In this document: positions 60,243 through 64,000 of the stretch, in pieces
Layout: every line of letters starts with the position of its first letter
How positions within the stretch are numbered: the stretch's first letter is position 1
DNA from: Fluviicola sp.
GTDB lineage: Bacteria > Bacteroidota > Bacteroidia > Flavobacteriales_D > Crocinitomicaceae
Direction: 5' to 3'
Length of the DNA stretch: 64,000 nucleotides
NCBI GenBank assembly: GCA_029866325.1
Contig: JARWZO010000012.1
Coordinates: 62,001-126,000 of the forward strand
Translations under genes and position numbers: made by a program
The notes under the pieces: model-generated
What the model was told of the DNA's origin: nothing
The model's input: the letters and a program-made list of their open reading frames with translations, nothing else
Databases searched by the model: none

Positions 60243-61573
60243 CACACTTTTAGTTCTTTGGTCCAATTAAACAATTTCAGATATGCCAGTGATGCTAATC
60301 CCATCGTAATAAAATACACATATTCTACCAGCCACACAAGATGCAACGGCGCTTCGGCTACTTTAATCAATAAATACGCTGCTACGAGGTAAAATAATGT
60401 GGCAATACATTCTACTATAAAGGTAACACGTGTATTTCCACTTCCGCTGATGGTCTGAAAATAGACGCTTCCCAATCCGTAAATAATGATAGAACCGCTT
60501 ATTATTCGCAAGATTTGGGCGCTTTCGCGAATCTGGTCGGGATGTTTATTCACCAGACGAATTAGCGTTTCAGGGTAAAGTAGCGCTCCATGAAATGTGA
60601 CTACCAAAAAAACAACACTCAGCAGTTGAATTCTACGCTGAATGATGGGCAATGCCGCATAATCTTTAGCTCCGATGTATTGAGCGATGTATGTTTTGGT
60701 CGCTCCTCCAAATCCCCAGATAGGAATGAATGCCAGAAAATACAAGTAGCGGATATTGAGTGAAACAGTCAACTCGTTCGTTCCCATTTGTTCGATCCAA
60801 ATAAAGAAAACGGTCCACACGGAAAGCGCTACCAATCCCTGAAACAATAAAGGAATGCCAACTTTCAGGTTTTCTTTGAGTTGTTTTACATTCACCACAA
60901 TGGCATTCCAAAATGGGTAGACGTGCTTCAATTTCCCATACAATAGCGTTCCTAACAGGAAAAGCATTCCGAGTATTTCGGCAATTGTTGAGGCCAATGC
61001 CGCTCCTTGGAGTCCCATTTCGGGAAAAGGACCAATTCCGAAGACCATCAAATATGCCAGAATGATGTTGGAAACCGCTACAATCAACGCTGCGAATAAT
61101 ACCAAGGTGGTTTTTCCTGTAGCCAAATAAGCTGCTTGCACTGTGAGTCCGATGGTTGTTGCCCAAAAAGCATAGCTCCTGATTTCCAGAAAGGACAATT
61201 CGGCAGCCGCCAGTTCTTTGTTTGTAACCATGTACTGCAAAAACTGTGGCATCAATAATTGCACAAAAAAGGTCAAGAGTATGGCGGCAATCACCAATAA
61301 AACAAAGTTGGACTGAAATGCCGAAGCCACACCCGTACTATTCTTTCTGCCGATATTCTGCGCCATGACAATCTGTGAACCGTCGCTTAGACCCACAAAC
61401 ACCATGTGCAGTGTAATGTACCACAAGCCGGCACTTCCTGAAGCATCGTAAGCAAGTGTGCTGTAATGTCCCAAGAAAGCCGCATCGCTGATAGATATGA
61501 TCGATTGAATGAAACCACTCAACATCATCGGCAAGGCAACCCGAAGTATACTGCTGTAGCGAATTTCGAGCAT
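60242..61573 (-). CDS. MATE family efflux transporter
   Basis: The 443-residue protein has 12 predicted membrane helices and MATE motifs, among them MVFVGLSDGSQIVMAQNIGR near the first quarter and GLGSVYFQTISGSGNTRVTF in the second half. It would be a cation-driven exporter of organic cations. The start overlaps the RlmI stop (TAATG). Substrate not determinable. Confidence 0.85.
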   Translation of the reverse strand: MLEIRYSSILRVALPMMLSGFIQSIISISDAAFLGHYSTLAYDASGSAGLWYITLHMVFVGLSDGSQIVMAQNIGRKNSTGVASAFQSNFVLLVIAAILLTFFVQLLMPQFLQYMVTNKELAAAELSFLEIRSYAFWATTIGLTVQAAYLATGKTTLVLFAALIVAVSNIILAYLMVFGIGPFPEMGLQGAALASTIAEILGMLFLLGTLLYGKLKHVYPFWNAIVVNVKQLKENLKVGIPLLFQGLVALSVWTVFFIWIEQMGTNELTVSLNIRYLYFLAFIPIWGFGGATKTYIAQYIGAKDYAALPIIQRRIQLLSVVFLVVTFHGALLYPETLIRLVNKHPDQIRESAQILRIISGSIIIYGLGSVYFQTISGSGNTRVTFIVECIATLFYLVAAYLLIKVAEAPLHLVWLVEYVYFITMGLASLAYLKLFNWTKELKV

Positions 61574-62745
61574 TAGTTGATCTGTAATAACAATCCTTTC
61601 AGGTATTCGCCTTCCGGATGAAATGCGTTAATCGGGTGATCGGCCGGTTGGTGCAATTGTTCCAGAATCTTCACCGATCTGCCACTTTCAATAGCTGCAG
61701 CGATGATGGTGTTGGTAAACAATTGTTTGTCGACCACTTGTGAGCAGGAATAGGTCATGAGTAAACCACCCGGACGAATATGTGCTATTGCCATTGCGTT
61801 GAGGCGTTTGTATCCCTGAACGGCTTGGTGACGTTTATCGCGGTGTTTGGCAAATGCCGGCGGATCTAAAATGATGATATCGTACTCCTCGCCTGTTTCG
61901 CGCACATACACCATGGCATCTGCTACAATTGAGGTGTGTTTTTCTTCAAAACCGTTGAGCAGAATATTGGCATCGGTGAGTTCAATGGCTTTTTTAGAAC
62001 TATCCAATGAATGTACTTCTGTTGCTCCTTGTTGCAAAGCCGAAAGACTAAAACCGCCCGAATAACAGAACGTATTCAGCACGCGTTTGCCTTTGGCGTA
62101 TTTCCCTAATAAAAAGCGGTTCTCGCGCTGATCGATGAAAAAGCCTGTTTTTTGTCCGGTAATCCAGTCCAGCTGGTATTGAACACCGTTTTCGAGTGCC
62201 GTATGTGGCGTGGCAATATCTCCGAACAAATACCCGTCTTCCACCGGTTGTCGGTTGGGCAAAGTTTCTTTCGATTTCGAATAAATACCGATCAACTCAT
62301 CGCCCAGCGCTACTTTTAATGCTTCCGCAATCAATGATAACTGTTGAAACATGCCCAAACTGTGGCATTGAATCACGGCCACTCCGCCATAATAATCAAT
62401 GATCAATCCCGGTAATTCATCACCTTCACCGTGCACCAATCGGCAAATCGAATTGTCTTCACGAAACAAATGCAATTGACGACGCAACTCTACCGCTCTC
62501 GTAATGCGATTGTTGTAAAACGCTTGATCAATTTCTTCACCATCAAAAGTCAACACACGAACCGCAATGGAACCATGCTGAAAATGGCCTTTCGCCAATT
62601 CGTTTCCCTGCTTATCGGTCACTACAACCACAGCTCCGTCTGCTATACCGGCTGGCATTTCTTTCAGCGCGCCCGAAAAAATCCACGGGTGGCGGCGTTC
62701 GATGGATTGAAACTTGTGCTGTAATAACTGAACTGTTGGTAACAT
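61573..62745 (-). CDS. RlmI-type 23S rRNA (cytosine-5) methyltransferase
   Basis: The 390-residue protein starts with a PUA-like domain (about 10-80; RHPWIFSGALKEMPAG) and a Rossmann-fold methyltransferase: KRVLNTFCYSGGFSLSALQQG and IIILDPPAFAKHR (D-P-P-x-F motif) at about 225-320, then the catalytic Cys region TYSCSQVV. RlmI/RlmK-type enzymes modify 23S rRNA. It is the first gene of the RlmI-MATE-Fmt operon. Confidence 0.85.
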   Translation of the reverse strand: MLPTVQLLQHKFQSIERRHPWIFSGALKEMPAGIADGAVVVVTDKQGNELAKGHFQHGSIAVRVLTFDGEEIDQAFYNNRITRAVELRRQLHLFREDNSICRLVHGEGDELPGLIIDYYGGVAVIQCHSLGMFQQLSLIAEALKVALGDELIGIYSKSKETLPNRQPVEDGYLFGDIATPHTALENGVQYQLDWITGQKTGFFIDQRENRFLLGKYAKGKRVLNTFCYSGGFSLSALQQGATEVHSLDSSKKAIELTDANILLNGFEEKHTSIVADAMVYVRETGEEYDIIILDPPAFAKHRDKRHQAVQGYKRLNAMAIAHIRPGGLLMTYSCSQVVDKQLFTNTIIAAAIESGRSVKILEQLHQPADHPINAFHPEGEYLKGLLLQIN

Positions 62746-62769
62746 GTGTTTTCGTTGCTAAATAGGGCG

Positions 62770-62777
62770 CAAAGATA
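62770..62777 (-). promoter_or_regulatory. -7 box TATCTTTG of the RlmI gene
   Basis: On the minus strand, TATCTTTG matches TAnnTTTG exactly and lies 24 bp before the start at 62745. No clear TTG at -33. Confidence 0.5.
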
Positions 62778-62846
62778 ACCAATTTGTTGGCTTGGGATGA
62801 GTATTGAACAATACGCTTATTCACGTTTATTTATTACCTTCGCCCA

Positions 62847-63266
62847 ATGGCATATAACGTTCATGTTTTTTTACGAAGCAGCGATTTTTCGCAGGAATTT
62901 GCTGATGAACAGCACAATGGAGAAGAATCTCCTGAAAACATTCGTCACGAATGGGAAGATGAATTTCGTATTACCGGTACTTTTTCCAAAGTAGAAGTAT
63001 TGCGCGATCAAACGTACGAATTGAAAGGTGATCTGGGTGATGATCGACCGTTTTCGTATCAGATTACCGGTGTTACTTCCGTAAATTTTCATGCGGAAGA
63101 TGGTCTTACAACACTTATTTTCTCTGAAAAAGCGTTGGAAGAATACGTGTTGGATACCGAAAAACACTCGTTGGAAGTTTACCTTAACGATGATGAAGTG
63201 GTTGAAAATCCGCTTCCGGGAGTCTACATCGTATTGTCTGACTTTCCGAAAGAACTTCGCAACTAA
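62847..63266 (+). CDS. Conserved hypothetical protein
   Basis: The 139-residue soluble acidic protein (MAYNVHVFLRSSDFSQEF..) is beta-rich, with no domain that I recognise. It is followed 5 bp later by the ABC ATPase gene, so the two are likely co-transcribed; a promoter-like TTACCTTCG lies directly ahead of the start. Confidence 0.6.
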   Translation: MAYNVHVFLRSSDFSQEFADEQHNGEESPENIRHEWEDEFRITGTFSKVEVLRDQTYELKGDLGDDRPFSYQITGVTSVNFHAEDGLTTLIFSEKALEEYVLDTEKHSLEVYLNDDEVVENPLPGVYIVLSDFPKELRN

Positions 63267-63271
63267 GCACG

Positions 63272-64000
63272 ATGCTCGCTGTTCGTTCGTTGAATCTGGC
63301 ATTCAAGCACGCAGTGCTACACGATTTGACACTTGAAGTACAAGCAGGTTCCATTGTTGGAATCGTAGGTCCGAGTGGCGGCGGAAAATCCTCTTTATTG
63401 AAAATCATTGCCGGTTTACTGGACGCTAATTCGGGGGAAGTAACCTGGAAGGACAAGCGTGTAAAAGGTCCGGCTGATCAATTGGTTCCCGGACATCCTG
63501 AAATCCAACTGGTGAATCAAGATTTCGGACTTGATATCTATCATACGGTAGAAGAAAACGTGGTTCAAAAAATGCTTTACCTTCCCACCGATGTTCGTCA
63601 ACGATTTTCGGAAGAGTTGCTCGACTTGGTAGAACTCACGCACCTTCGCGGTCAACAAGCCATTCATTTATCAGGCGGAGAACAACAACGCCTGGCTATT
63701 GCACGCTCTTTGGCAATGGAACCAGAAGTGATTTTACTCGACGAACCCTTTGCTCATTTGGATGCGCATTTGAAAGTTCGCATTGGTAATTACCTCAAAG
63801 TGCTTTCGGAAGTGCGTGGAACAACCTGTATTTTGGTTTCGCACGAAGGACAAGATGTTTTGCAGTGGTGTTCGACCATTCATTTTATGCAACACGGAGT
63901 TATTCAACGTTCCGATAGCCCCGAAGCGTTTTATTTCAACCCTTCATCAGCCTACGAAGCCTTGTTTTTTGGCGAGATAAACGTGTTGAACGAAGGTCAA
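63272..64000 (+). CDS. ABC transporter ATP-binding protein, 3' end cut by window
   Basis: The open frame starts at ATG 63272 and runs past the window edge without a stop: 243 codons are visible. Walker A GPSGGGKSS (about 34-42), Q-loop VNQDFGLD, signature LSGGEQQRLAIARS, Walker B EVILLDEPF and switch His in ILVSHEGQD are all present. It is a standard importer or exporter ATPase of the PotA/CysA-like type; the last visible part (PEAFYFNPSSAYEALFFGEI) resembles the start of the C-terminal extension of such ATPases. The permease partner is outside. Confidence 0.9.
   Translation, partial: MLAVRSLNLAFKHAVLHDLTLEVQAGSIVGIVGPSGGGKSSLLKIIAGLLDANSGEVTWKDKRVKGPADQLVPGHPEIQLVNQDFGLDIYHTVEENVVQKMLYLPTDVRQRFSEELLDLVELTHLRGQQAIHLSGGEQQRLAIARSLAMEPEVILLDEPFAHLDAHLKVRIGNYLKVLSEVRGTTCILVSHEGQDVLQWCSTIHFMQHGVIQRSDSPEAFYFNPSSAYEALFFGEINVLNEGQ

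Noticed and set aside
1-64000. tRNA or rRNA genes
   Set aside because: No cloverleaf-like sequence or rRNA-like stretch was recognised in the intergenic regions, but a dedicated search was not possible.

Overview
The window looks like a chromosome segment of a Bacteroidota bacterium, most likely order Flavobacteriales (Crocinitomicaceae/Fluviicola-like). The indications are a type IX secretion sorting domain on a delta-60 repeat protein (51923-53473), promoters of the Bacteroidota type (TTG-N19-TAnnTTTG, best at 59045-59074), few Shine-Dalgarno sequences, WD40/TPR housekeeping proteins and many AT-rich intergenic hairpins. No tRNA, rRNA or CRISPR array was seen.

Left flank (1-27.6 kb) is core-like and mostly on the minus strand in tightly overlapping operons. 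1022-4763 holds DUF6356, a glutamate racemase, a methyltransferase with an unusual His/Cys N-terminal domain, an Smr protein and an M50 protease. 4945-8099 holds a WD40 protein, a ComA-type phosphosulfolactate synthase and a TPR protein. 8286-12598 is a four-gene translationally coupled operon (DUF3419/BtaA-like, CTP-dependent lipid-alcohol kinase, double GNAT, OleC-like AMP-ligase) that I read as an uncharacterised lipid pathway. 13149-14662 is a HipBA pair. 14804-17640 is a Crp/Fnr regulator, a membrane protein, an SDR and a lipoprotein. 18079-24279 is a second striking operon: divergent HMG-CoA reductase, CDP-alcohol phosphatidyltransferase, CdsA-like cytidylyltransferase, UbiA prenyltransferase and a rifampin-phosphotransferase/PEP-synthase-like enzyme. 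Its order of chemistry resembles the late steps of archaeal ether-lipid synthesis, but the first committed enzymes are not in the window.

The middle (about 27.66-43.81 kb) is a visibly AT-richer accessory island bounded by a 51-bp inverted repeat (27659-27709 and 43760-43810, 48/51 identical). It carries phage-defence type genes: an XRE-SIR2-AbiC operon (32506-35700), a zinc-ribbon/AbiC pair (42561-43632), a third AbiC-like membrane protein (27743-28441), a pentapeptide-repeat/potassium-channel fusion (30863-32086) and a DUF2130 nuclease-like protein (37249-38505) behind a structured 89-nt leader and a dyad operator next to its own XRE gene. Two different ISXO2/IS1595-type transposases are each coupled to small ORFs, and many small unrecognised genes fill the rest. 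No integrase was found.

Right flank (43.8-64 kb) returns to core genes: TypA, a DEAD-box helicase with an RGG-like tail, a TPR membrane protein, lipoproteins, DUF3088, a T9SS-secreted delta-60 protein, a VOC/YCII/ECF-sigma module, another Crp/Fnr regulator, DUF4386, HU, Fmt, a MATE transporter, an RlmI-type rRNA methyltransferase and a truncated ABC ATPase at the edge. Four intergenic copies of a hairpin-forming A/T-rich repeat (built on AAAATTGAAAATGTAAAATT) lie in both flanks and none was seen in the island, which suggests a genome-wide element that the island has not acquired.
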